Part shown: piece after piece, positions 17,950-29,700 of the stretch | How the letters are laid out: each line of letters begins with the position of its first letter | How positions within the stretch are numbered: position 1 is the first letter of the stretch | NCBI GenBank assembly: GCA_030141605.1 | Contig: JAQGDQ010000737.1 | Coordinates: 40,409-104,408 of the forward strand | Length of the DNA stretch: 64,000 nucleotides | Reading direction: 5' to 3' | From: Tubiluchus corallicola | Lineage: Eukaryota > Priapulida > Priapulimorpha > Priapulimorphida > Tubiluchidae | The notes under the pieces: generated by a model | The model's database searches: none | Seen by the model: only the letters and a program-made list of their open reading frames with translations | What the model was told of the DNA's origin: nothing | Position numbers and translations under genes: made by a program

Positions 17950-18853
17950 AAATGCCTATAGGCCTATAGCAATTGATATACTTGGCCCATTGGAAGAAAC
18001 TTCCAAGAAAAATAAAGTGATCATGGTTGTATGTGATTATTTTACTAAGTGGGTAGAAGCATATGCACTTCCTAACCACGAGGCATACACTGTGGCAGAT
18101 ACACTTGTAACAGAATTTATCTGTAGGTATGGCGTACCTTTGCAGATTCATACTGACCAAGGAACTGACTTTGAATCCAAGTTGTTTAAAGGTGTTTGTA
18201 AAGCTCTTGAAATTGAGAAAACTCGTACAACAGTTTACCAACCTCAGTCAGATGGCCTTGTTGGAAGGTTTAACAGAACCTTACAACAAATGTTAGCTAT
18301 ATTCGTAAATGAATATAGGGATGATTGGGACGATCATTTGCCATACGTCCTAATGGCTTATAGAGCCACAGCTCACGCATCTACGGGCTGCTCTCCTGAC
18401 CTAATGATGTTTGGGAGGGAGAACAATATACCCTTAGATATTATGGTAGGGTCGCCTCCACAGCCAGAGAGGCCAACTCACTGTCCTCATGAATATGTAG
18501 GATGGACCAAGGATGTGTTAAAAGAAGCACATGAGTTTGCCCGCAATTCTCTCCGCAAAGCACCAGAGAGACAGAAAAGAGATTATGATACCAATGTTAG
18601 GTCGATGCAGATTAAAGGGGGTGATTGGGCATGGTATTTTTATCCACCGGCACTCAGAAGAAAGTTAGGCCAAGGGTGGCAAGGTCCATATCTTGTTTTA
18701 ACCAAGATTAATGGTGTTACATATAAAATTCAAAAAGATGCTAAATCAAATCCCAAAGTTGTTCATATAGACAATTTGAAGCCGTATTTTGGTGATAAAA
18801 CACCTATGGATTGGACCATGTTAAACAATGTGCCCCAGACCATACAGAGTTAG
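17950..18853 (+). pseudogene. pol: Integrase core and C-terminus of pol, catalytic Glu lost
   Basis: The core shows the first catalytic Asp in IDILGP (17975-17977) and the second in HTDQGTDF (18155-18157). The third position, 35 residues later (18263-18265), is GGA (Gly) in VGRFNRT where the family has Glu. One base change would explain it. A GPY/F-like module (QGPYLVLTKINGVTYKIQ) lies near 18676-18735. Further open frame to about 19095 probably includes the pol C-terminus. Inactive. Confidence 0.88.
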
Positions 18854-19173
18854 AAGCAGAAGAAAATGTTTCATTTTTGGGAGAAGATTGTATTTCAGGG
18901 AAGCTGCCATGCGAACCTGAAGAAGCTACAGTTTGTGATTCTGCTTCTGGCTTTGAAACAGAAACCCAGTTTCGCAGAGGTGCTAGAGTGGGGAAAACCA
19001 CCTATTCGATTAGACTTATAAATCACTATGAAATCTGCCTTGGGCAAGGCGTTAAACTGCATCCATCTACACTAATGGGGAGACTGTTGCTCTGAAAATG
19101 GCTCTTCTGTTGGCATCAGAGTGCATAGAAACATTGGAAAACATAAATCTTTATGTTTTTTATTTTGTTTCAG

Positions 19174-19617
19174 ATGAATACACCCACCCATACATCACGA
19201 TTCAAATGTAACAAATGCACTTTTAAGGGTGGATCGTTGCAAGCAATGTCTCTACACTGGAAGCAATGTCAAGCTGGTCAGGCGATGCCCCAGAGCTGGC
19301 CGTTAATGGGAACAGCAGAATCGCAGAAGCAGTTGACGGAGGAAATATATAACATGTTGGTTAGTGTGCACCCAAGACCCATCCCCAAACCACCAGTGGC
19401 AGACAAAAGCACATCTACCACTACTAATGTGGAATCTTCGGGTCATACTAAACCCACTGATGATTCCAACAGAGAGAAGTCGCCATGTAAAAACAGAACT
19501 AAGAGAAAAAGGTCTTCCAAAGAGCGATTGGGTAAGGAAAGTTCCCCGATCAATGAGAAAAGAATAAAAGTGGGACAAGCTTCTTCTGATGTAGTGGAAA
19601 CTGAAGTCCCCACCTAA
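19174..19617 (+). CDS. Terminal exon: single C2HC finger and basic tail protein
   Basis: A strong acceptor (ttttgtttcag, AG 19172-19173) is followed directly by ATG. The 147-codon frame has one finger-like unit, FKCNKC...H-x3-C, at the start. Then come a Pro/Ser/Thr-rich middle and a Lys/Arg-rich segment (NRTKRKRSSKER) that could be a nuclear localisation signal. I do not recognise the family. Upstream exons are not identified; the ATG may be internal. It could be a separate gene, or an alternative last exon of the zinc-finger gene at 1175-7986, whose possible phase-0 donor at 7864 would fit, but this is speculative. After TAA the frame stays open for 42 further codons with a Ser/Asp-rich composition. 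Confidence 0.5.
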   Translation: MNTPTHTSRFKCNKCTFKGGSLQAMSLHWKQCQAGQAMPQSWPLMGTAESQKQLTEEIYNMLVSVHPRPIPKPPVADKSTSTTTNVESSGHTKPTDDSNREKSPCKNRTKRKRSSKERLGKESSPINEKRIKVGQASSDVVETEVPT

Positions 19618-20325
19618 ACTCTTTTGGAAGAGAAGAAATCTATTAGTCCACTAGGAATGAGATGCACTAGACATCTTTCATCTACCTCTTGCAGTTCTAG
19701 CTCTAGTGATAGTGAGACCAGCAGCTCCTGTGATGATCGTGACTAGAACATGCGACCAGGATAAAATTATGCCACTTAATTTGTATCTGTTTACAATTTA
19801 GAATAGATTGAGATACTGTATTGCGTTTACACTTCTTATGTAAATCAGTTTTTGTAATCTTGTGTAGATTGCATTCTCATTTTTCAGGCATTTTTATTCT
19901 ACCTCAGGTATTCAGTATTAAGAAAAGAAGGTGCAATACTCAGTGTGTTAAAATTACTTTGTTAAATGTTTAGTTCTTTTTAACCTTTTTGCTAGAGATT
20001 TCAGGGAAAAGTAAAAAAAATTCTCATAATTTGGTTTCAAATATCTCTTAACATTATATTATGCAAAGTAATATTATGTTACAATTGGTTGGATATTGTG
20101 ATTAATTGATTAATGTTTTCTTCATTAAAAACAACATTTTGTTTAATTTGAATGTTATACAACATAAGTATTATGCAATGCTTTATTTTGATAAGATGCC
20201 AAAGATTGTATGTCTTACACAGATATATAATAATATAGGTATGTTAACAATGTATTTTGAAAGATATATATTTTATAGAAATGTATCTTGCACATTTTAA
20301 TAAAGTAAAGGATTTTTGCAATTTA
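19618..20325 (+). other. Probable 3' UTR with poly(A) signal
   Basis: AT-rich sequence following the 19174 exon. AATAAA at 20299-20304 gives a plausible cleavage site near 20320. The first 129 bases after the stop are the open Ser/Asp-rich extension noted above. Confidence 0.45.
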
Positions 20326-23300
20326 AAATTACTGTCTGACATAATTGTACGATTGGAGTGGTTGAAATGACACAGTTACAATCCAGCACTTGTATTGTTA
20401 CTTTCAAACAAGTGCATCAAGTAAAGATACCTACCTAAGTATCTGCAACAAAGACCTACAAAAAGTGGGCAGAGCTTTGTTAACTTCGTCAATACTGCAA
20501 CGAAGTGTGCAACTGCACAAAAGAAATACCTCTTATTTTGGCCACCTGAGGGCAGGTGGATTAATTTAAAAGGGGGGTGCGTGGTGTTTTTGCCTTGTTT
20601 AAAACCCACCTAACCTTTGCTACAATAAATAATGCCGTCGCTGGGAGCGGACATGTTTGTTTACAAAAACTAACTATGTAACCCGCCGATAGAGGGCGCG
20701 CAACAAGAAAATCACGCCAATTACGAGCCGTTGGGATGCTCGATAAACAAATTAATTTACCGAAGATTATTTTTAGTAGAGCTTAAACAATTGTTACTAT
20801 TTGTTAGCTGCAAAATAATTAGAAGAAAGTAGATGACAAAGTAAACTGTAAAATAAGCAATTTAGTAGCTTATTAAGAAGATACCAATGAAAATAGGTAG
20901 CAGTTGCTCAAAACCCTTATTTCACATGCAGTATGGTATCACTTGGCAACGCTCATGCGCTGAGCACCGCGTTTGTGTATAAAGCAAGTGTTTTAGTCGA
21001 CATCCACGCATTCACTGAGACAAAAGCAGAGAAAACAAAAACCAGAAGTAAAGCTGAGAAACTAAAACTCAAACTTCCGAGTTGAAGGATGAAATAACTC
21101 AAATTGCCACAGTCATATGAACTTGTGACTGAATTAAGGCAAAGATGTACAAAGGTTTATCTGACAAATTGAACAGCCCATTGCATTCTGAAATAGAATG
21201 ATGCAACCTTAAATTAACAATGCGTCATTTTCAACAAGCAAATTGAAGTTTGCTCTGAATAATAAAGTTGAAGTCATCAACTTATATTGAAATGTGTACT
21301 CCTACTATCATTTTATTGTATCTGATTTATTATTAGAAAATAAACTGGGTAAACTTAATTTCTTTGTTTGCATTTTCTTTCCACAGGTTCAATGTAATCC
21401 AATTTGGTACATATATGCAGAAATGGACCCAAACTTCACACCTACACTATTATTTTAGTGAGGTTAATGTAATGTGGTGCACACAATTCATTCCCCTAGA
21501 CAACAAAAATATTGATAATGCCAAACAGTGCAAACCACGTTACAGAAAAAACAAAATCATTTCCATTCATCAAGAATAATGACAAAGGCTGTTGATAAAT
21601 CTATACAAAAATTGAAAAACAGCTCCACGATATTTTTGGTAGTTTCTGAGAAAGTTTAGTGGCAATCTAACCTGTGCATGAGTCTGAAATTTAATTTTAA
21701 GTTACTATTCTAACCAAATTGATAACAAATTTTGTGCTGTTATAATGGGGTGATTAAACACTCGTGACACCCTTAATTCGCCCCTGTGTGAAGTGTATGA
21801 AGGTTAGAATATTTTTGTATGAATCAATAGTAATGCATCATTAATTTATGTACTAAGCTTGGAATAGACTAAGTGAAGGGCAATGGGATGGCAGAAACAT
21901 GTTACATCAGTATAATGTTAAACCAAATGAATTCTATAAGTTAATGGTGCATTATTATGATATTAACAATATGGCCCAAAAGACAAAGAACCGTTTACAA
22001 ACAGTTAATGCTGTTGAGAATTCTACCCATTTCTAAGGCTGAGAGAGATGCAAAAAATCCCTTTGTCCATATGGAAAGAAGAAGTAAAAAGGAAATTGGA
22101 CTGAAAATACATTAAAGATGTTGCTTGTCAATGTAGAATTAATATGAATTTTGAGAGAGTTATCATCTAGATATTGTTGCTGAGGAAAAATGTGAGAGAA
22201 TGACAAAGCGAGGTTTCTGGAGAATGTTACAGTTTAATGAAATAACCCAATAGACAATGTAATAACTTGTAATTAAAAATTGTGTTTAAGATTAGCTGAG
22301 TGGAAATTGAATTATGGTAGAAATACAGTGACCCTAAGAACAAAAATTACTTAAAAGCCCTTTTTGTAATAAACATGATGATAACATATGTCTTTGAAAA
22401 GTTGTGACGAGAGTTTAAGTAAAAAAATTAGACGAACTTGAAGTGCTTGTTGATGATCTTGACTAAAAGAGATGAGAAAGAAAAGCTGCCAAAACTAGAC
22501 AGGAAGGATCCAAACAGTAATGATGGTAGCGGTAAAGAAAAAAATGAGTTTGGATATTTGGATACAAAAACGTAGTTGTGGAACCAGTTGTTGCTTGTTT
22601 GTTGATGTTGTTGTTTGCGATTTTGCTGAAGTGACGTTGTTGTCATATAAGAATAAAGTCTTAGTCTTCAAAAGTGTTTATGATAATGTGTAAGGCTAGT
22701 ACAAATACACTGTTGAAGACCAAATTTAAAGGGGTGCAGATTATATATGTTTATTCAATATAGATCTCAAAATCCATAGAGTATTGTTAGTGTGGAATTG
22801 AGTCACTTAATCTAGCTAGTTTTATGCAGTGTTCAGCCAATATTATTTTTCGTCAGCTGTCCTTGATAGGCTGAAGCCCGTTAGTGGCTCTTTTGCTTAG
22901 TTCAGAGTGTCTGCTCAACTCGAAGTCTCAGAGACCAGAGCCAACTTTTTGCATTTTTACTTTGTCGACATCTTGTCTCCATGACCTGAGCAACTCCAGG
23001 TCTCTTGATCTTATATTTTCTATAATGTCAATTGCTTTTTTCCATAACTTAAGCTACCATTACGTCTAATGAAAAGAGCTTGGTCAGGAGATAATAGGCA
23101 TTATTACGTCAAGTAAACCTAATTTACAATAAATCCTGCTGTAAAACTTAGCATTAACATAGCATAAAACATCCCACTATAAATTTTTTTATAATACTAA
23201 TGTGTTAAAAAATATAGAATGCTTTTGGATGAGATGTGGGCAGCGTTTGAATTTATGATACTGGCTTGCTGTTAAGGCTTCTACTTTTCTGCTGTCCTTT

Positions 23301-23794
23301 TAGCCTACTAACATTTGTGTGGTGAGCGGCCGTTGCGAACGCCTAAAATAAAACTGAATAAACCTTGGGAAAGCAGTTTACATGTTTGCGTAGATCTCTG
23401 TTATTGCGTCAATAGCGGTTCAGCGGTTCAGTAGTTGCTCTTCCCCGTTTCCAAGATGAGCACGACTTATTAAGTATGGAAGAGTAGATTATTTACTTCT
23501 GACGTCATTATATGGTCATTCCTAGTTCTGCATACGAGCGTCACCCTTGCCATTTATTATGTTTCGTTGTAACATGCTCTTGCTTCCATAATTTCTCTAA
23601 ATGTTCTTACTAGTCATTGAAGTGTAACGCATCTATTTAGTATTTCTGTTGTTTTTGTAGTCTCTGTCCTTATATTACACTTATTTATTATTATTTCCGA
23701 CTTCTCATAACTTAATGCATCTTCTGTTCCATCTTCCCGAATCCTGCACTTAGGATCTAGTAAATCTTTCCATTTGTTAGCAACGGTTGGGATT
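20326..23794. other. Intergenic, no gene supported
   Basis: No exon or array was recognised. A TATA-like 'gtataaagc' at about 20977 follows a GC-richer block that loosely resembles the one before the TATA box at 13360; it may be a diverged copy of the same promoter or LTR. The open frame at 21364-21579 follows an acceptor-like tract but has no recognisable content. Confidence 0.35.
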
Positions 23795-25010
23795 TTAGGG
23801 TCTCCCTAATTTGATTGATTGGATGAACATAATTTTGGACGGGTAGACGTAGTTTTGAGCGTCCATTCAATAAACTGATGGACGTCTATTTGGCATGTGT
23901 ATTTAATTTCGTGCGTCCATCCACAAAATAATTTTAAGTAAATCAATTGCCCTACGTTATTGTTGACGTAGTGGGCTTAACGCATAGTGCGCTGGACGAC
24001 AGTTTAAACGTAATGGACTCCATATATTATGTGCCAATCATTTTGATTAGTTTTTGCAACATGATTTTTATTTTAACAATGTCCATCACGTCCATTATTA
24101 TTTTAAATTAGTGAATAGACGTTCATCACGGTCATTAAATTTGTGAATAAATGTCCATCTCATCCATATTACGTTCATCACGTCCATTAAATTAGTGAAT
24201 AGACGTCCATCGTGTCCATATTACGTTCATCACGTCCATTAAATTAATGAATAGAAGTCCATCGCATCAATATGGCGCTCATTACATCCATTAAATTAGT
24301 GAATAGACATCCACCGCGTCCATAAGACGTTCATCACATCCATTAAGTTAGTGAAGAGATGTCCACCGTGTCCATATTACGCTCGCCACATCCATTAAAT
24401 TAGTGAATATAGACGTGTATCGTGTCCATATTATGTTCATCACACCCATTAAATTAGTGAATAGACGTCCATTGTGTCCATATTACGTTCATCACGTCCA
24501 TTAAATTAATGAATAGATGTCCATCGCATCCATATTACGCTCATCACACCCATTAAATTAGTGAATAGACATCCGTCGTGTCCATATTACATTTATCACG
24601 TGCATTAAATTAGCGAATAAATGTCTATTGTGTCCATATTACGTTCATCATGTCCATTAAATTAGTGAATAAATGTCCATCGCATCCATATTACGTTCAT
24701 CACGTCCATTAAATTAGTGAATAAATGTTCATCGTGTCCATATTACATTCATCACGTCCATTAAATTAGTGAATAAATGTCCATCGCATCCATATTACCT
24801 TCACCACATCCATTAAATTAGTGAATAAATGTTCATCGTGTCCATATTACGTTCATCACGTCCATTAAATTAGTGAATAAATGTTCATCGTGTCCATATT
24901 ACATTCATCACGTCCATTAAATTAGCGAATGAATGTCCATCGCATCCATATTACCTTCACCACATCCATTAAATTAGTGAATAGACGTCCATATTACATT
25001 CATCAGCTCC
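23795..25010 (+). repeat. 52-bp satellite, about 17 copies, plus seed sequence
   Basis: From about 24100 the unit runs 'gtccattaaattagtgaata' then 'gacgtccatc', 'gtgtccatat' and 'tacgttcatcac'; for example, unit starts at 24182 and 24234 are 52 apart. Units vary between 'gacgtcc' and 'aatgtcc' forms. The stretch 23795-24100 contains non-tandem versions of the same words and resembles 10725-10985. Confidence 0.93.
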
Positions 25011-25784
25011 ATCGATTTAGGATTTGTTGGAATTTTAATACAAAGAGGAACAGCAATCACATTTAACGAGAAGGTGATGATTCGTGAAAAAGTGTAAATA
25101 TATTGGCAGCTTGCTAGCTAGTTAGACACACCGAAGCCAACTTAGAACGAAGGAAAATTCTAACATTGGCTGCCTATGCAGGTCTTTTAATGGTTTTTGA
25201 AAACAATCTAATCTTTAGTTTATGTATTTACATCATAATACAAAATAGACTATAAATACAATAATTAATGAACAATTACAAAAAATATACCTGAAGGAAA
25301 ATGTCAGGTGTACCTAAGATTGTAAGTTTAGGAGTTTGGATATTTTCAGTTGAACCTGAGCTATAGACAATAAAATTTAAATAACAGAAACAACTGACGC
25401 TTTTTAAAGACAATTCTACAGAAAATATAAAGAACTAAATAGCCTGACAGACTATCCAATGATGACCTATATAATGTTGTGAAGAAGAATCCTTGGAGAA
25501 AAGAAATCTATGTAAAGGAGACTTCACTAGACTGATGAAGTACTAAGAGTGCCTCCAAGTCTCCTCTTCCTATAGTATTATTGAAAACTCTTGAAATGCA
25601 AAAAAACCAAGAAGGAAGTACCTACTGATGTATGTAATGCTAAAAGATTAGGCAAATACAATTGCGATGATGCATCGCAGGCAGTAGTGATAGGTAGGAT
25701 TGCTTAGCATCAATAAGTCAGGCAAGCCTTGTTTTAGAATGTATAAGCATGCAAACAACTACGATTATCCATTTAATTTGCCCT

Positions 25785-26200
25785 ATGTTTCTTCTGCAAG
25801 AGCGAAGATTTCCCATATCGGGTATTCAGCTAGCATGACAATTTTCCCTCTACAATTTAGCCTCTATAAACATGAGATACCCAGTTAATTTGTTCTACAT
25901 TTCTCCAGCAAGAGCGAAGATCTCCCATATCGGGTATTCAGCCAGCATGACAATTTTCCCTCTACAATTTAGCCTCTATAAGCGTGAGATATCCAGTTAA
26001 TTTGTTCTATATTTCTCCAGCAAGAGCGAAGATCTCCCATATTAGTATTCAGTTAGCATGACAATTTAGCCTCTATAGGTGTGAGATATCCAGTTAATTT
26101 GCCCTATGTTTCTTCTGCAAGAGCGAAGATCTCCCATATTAGGTATTCAGCGAGCATGACAATTTAGCCTCTATATGTGTGTTATATCTGGCTAATTTGC
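25785..26200 (+). repeat. 112-bp tandem repeat, four copies
   Basis: The word 'gcaagagcgaag' starts at 25796, 25908, 26020 and 26117, so the last interval is shortened. Units share 'tattcagccagcatgacaat' and 'tttagcctctata'. The array lies about 400 bases upstream of the CCDC127-like start codon, so it could affect that promoter, but no known site is visible. Confidence 0.9.
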
Positions 26201-26605
26201 CCGGTATTTCTCTGCTGTTGCTCTGCGTGCTATTAGAGTCGTGTCATTCCGCGCGGTAACTGTGCGAAGCCATCGTTTGTGCTTTAAAACTCAATGTTTA
26301 CTGTTTTAGGTTCAAGTCAGTTTCAACTGTAGCGATCATCGCTGCTGGTTTTTAAGTGTCTTAATTCAGACGACTCTTGTTTTCACCAGTGCCGAAGTTG
26401 AAGGCAGATTAAGCGCTCACTTAATATACCACTCTTTTAATTGATAATTGAGATGGAGCTTATTATTCTTTCGGAGAAATCAAACTAATTGATTATGTCC
26501 ACCATCGCTACGCTAAAGATAACTTACAGTTTGCTGTAGATCTATGACATAACATCTAATTTGACTACTATTTACGTGTAGGTCATAGATACAGGGCTCT
26601 CCAGG

Positions 26606-26747
26606 ATGGCTATTGGTGAACCTGCTAGACCAACACACCTGCCACTAAACATCCCTTCACAAAATGACTTGAATAATTCTTACAGCAAGAGAATACGTGA
26701 TTTCACCATTTATGGAATTATCCCATTACTCACACCTGTTCTGCTAG
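26606..26747 (+). CDS. CCDC127: CCDC127-like exon 1
   Basis: The ATG at 26606 is the first in frame, with 47 codons plus one base before donor GTGAGT at 26748. It encodes the polar N-terminus and most of the hydrophobic segment. Confidence 0.75.
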
Positions 26748-29700
26748 GTGAGTAAACTTGCATTCGATTAACTTTTTCTTTGTAATTATCACATATTTTG
26801 TCACCAGTTTAAAGTAATGGGAGTTATGGTGCAGGATTAGCTTTCATTGAGGGATGTATGTAAATTGTAAAGTGGCTAAAGTTTCTTTTTACGCATTTCT
26901 GTACAGTGATCTGTATCTCAGTTTCACCACAACCGCCAGAGTCGAGAAGCCTTGTTGTTAAATGCTGACCTCCAGCTTAAAGCAAAACCAGACCCAATTT
27001 TGAACGTCAAAACAATCTATTCTTTAAAATATCGACAGCGAACATACTATTTTTTCAAAAATCACTTGCGTAAAACAATTATTACACACAAGCGCAATCC
27101 GCGTTCTCGCCATTAGTTCTTTGCTGTTACATGCATTTCATCATTGCTGGTTAGATAGGCACTAGCATTTGCACTTCAGAACATTGCACAAAAATAGGTG
27201 CTGCACCTGTCAGTTCAGATGTATTAATTTGTGATGTACTGCACACGTTCGACAGCTCAAGCGGTAGCACAGCAGTGAATTTGAAATTTGAATTTTTTTC
27301 TTAAAACTTGCCTACTTTTAGTACAACAGAATGAATATCTTAGAGTAGTACTGTGCTTCAATTTTCGCTTTTACAAACATGTGCAAACCGCTTCTTGGAA
27401 TATTTTTGTTGTTGAAGAAAAATCATCCTGTTGTCCTTTAACTATATGAAAATATTACCAATGATGTGCCGTAGCTACTGCTTGTGGCCCTGGGGCTGCA
27501 TTTGCGTTTGGCACTGCCCCCCCCCTTACCGATGAGAACTACAATGTAGCAGCATTTTTGTGAAAATATGGCAGTGTTGCGTTGCAGCTGCAAGAAGTTG
27601 TGGGCAGGGCCTATTTCAGCCTAAGCGAGGCCTGGGGAAGTGGGGCACGTGAGCCCCCTCGGGGGGAGGGGGCGCCACCATGGTTTGCGGGCAGAAAATT
27701 TTTGAACTGCTAGAATGCCAGAGAAGCATTTTCGAAGAGAAAATATGGAGTTATACAGTATGTTCGCATAAAGCAAAAAAATAATGTTATCCCTCGGCGC
27801 GAGGCCCCCCTGGAGGGTGAGGCCCTGGGGAAGTATCCCAACTTCCCCCCTTGAAATAGGCCCTGGTTGTGGGGATATGTTGAAAATTATTAAAATCTCT
27901 CTGCATTTTTCAAAAGCTATGATATTCAGAGGCTTCTTCAAATGTTAACGCAGGAAAGAACTTGATTATAAATCTGCTACACAAATGACTCTTGAAGACG
28001 GAGCTGCGTAGAAATCTTGAAAACAAAGTAAAATTATGGAAACTATCAACTTACTAATTATCATCTTTGCAAATTTCTACAGGAAGCGACGTGGATAATT
28101 CAGTTGTTGGCTGATGTTGATAACTTATGGCGTTTTGCTAAAACCTACAAATTTTGCACAGAAATTTGATTTTTGTTGGCTTCTTAGATCGTTAATGGTG
28201 TAAATGGTTTTTCGATGAAGGAAATAGTGTGAATAAATTGTATTGAAATCTCTTATGTAAATGCAAACACAAATGTTATAATTCATGTTTTTGTGCGGAG
28301 CGTTTAATACCAAAGCAAATTTTTTGCTTAGCTTACTTAAAGCGGATGTGCAACAAAGAGAAGAGTGAACTGAGGGAAAAGCATCAGCTTGAAATATCAA
28401 GGTTGTGCAAGGAACACGAGTTGAAGATTCAGTTGATCTGCGAACGGCATAGCAAAGAGGTGGAAAGGGCTGCAAGGGATGACAGTTCAAAAGGTGAGGC
28501 TGACGTAATCATCTGTGAGAGGCAGGTACTAATTAATGGAAGCTGTCATGCATCTCTTATGAGTCTTCTTATTATTTTTAGGTTCTTAGAATAGATATGA
28601 GAATGAGCAATTTAAAGGCCTATATAACCCCGACAGATTTTGAAGTTTTTTGATGCATTGTTATGATTAGAGCTGAGCATTATCTACCAGAAAGCAAATT
28701 CGAATCGAATTTGTCACTTTCCAATTCGAATCCAATCTAATTTCAGTATTTCGAATTCGAACATTGTTAGAAAGATTTTCAAACAAGTTTTCGGACCACC
28801 AGTAAAAAATAATCTTACAGAGTTTATTCTTATTATTCAATTTTGTTTTGCAGTGAAATCACTAATAATTTATTTAAAAATTGTACACAGAAATCACAGC
28901 TAAATTGTGCTAACTGCATAAAGTTTCAAGCTTTTTAATGATAAGGAATGTATATGGTTAAACTGCTGAAAAAAACTCGTTCGAATCGAATTCAAATGTT
29001 CGATGCTCACCCCTAATTCTGATGATATAAAAAATCTTTTCCTTTTGAATTGCGAATGCGTGTATTGCCATAAAGATCACGATAATGGCGTACGAGGTAC
29101 AGAAAGCGTCTTTGGTTAGCAATGTTTGTTTACTCTAGTCTTTAATGACCTGGCGACTGTACTCATAATGTCATTCGTTTCGCGCAATGAAAGATGGCGG
29201 TTAATCAAGTTTAATACCGCTAACATAAAATATCAATGGAAACAAGTTTTACAGTAAGTTTATAGTAAAATAAATCAAATATTCATAATTAGAATAGTTT
29301 TTAAGTTGTAAAAGCTTATATTATAATGAGGGTATAGCTTGACTTAAGCATTAGTAGGGGTGAGCATTTTCTATCACAAAATAAATTCGAATTGAATCGA
29401 ATTTTTCACTTTCGAAAACGATTCGAAACAAATTTCAAGATTTCGAATCCGAATCAAATTCGAACTCAGTTTTAAAGTTTTTGTAACATATTTTGGTATC
29501 TGCGATAAAAAGCAGTCTTGCAAACATATTGCTTGATAACACTAGTATTTGTTTAAAAATTGTGCACAGAAATCACAGGTATGTTGTACTGACTGTGGAG
29601 ATACCACGGCTACATTTATTATAAAAGCAAACTGTTGTGTTTTGTTTCTCTCGGAAGGCTCGTAGAGAAAACCAGGAAACGTGCCGTTAAATGTTATTAC

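Larger units (their letters stand above)
15316..19100 (+). mobile_element. Defective Ty3/gypsy retrotransposon
   Basis: Order: primer-binding site, gag, remnant of RT/RNase H, integrase zinc-binding part, integrase core and GPY/F-type C-terminus, then a purine-rich 'atggggaga' at 19075 that could be the polypurine tract. Protease and nearly all of reverse transcriptase are missing: the gag zinc knuckle is followed within about 50 bases by the RT/RNase H junction. A second deletion removes the middle of RNase H. Frame changes occur after gag and near 17940, and a stop lies at 17266. No matching LTR pair was found. The copy cannot encode a working element. Confidence 0.9.

Noticed and set aside
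13450-19174. Joining the MEKKQDE segment to the 19174 exon
   Set aside because: Phase 2 exit would give an immediate TGA in the second exon.
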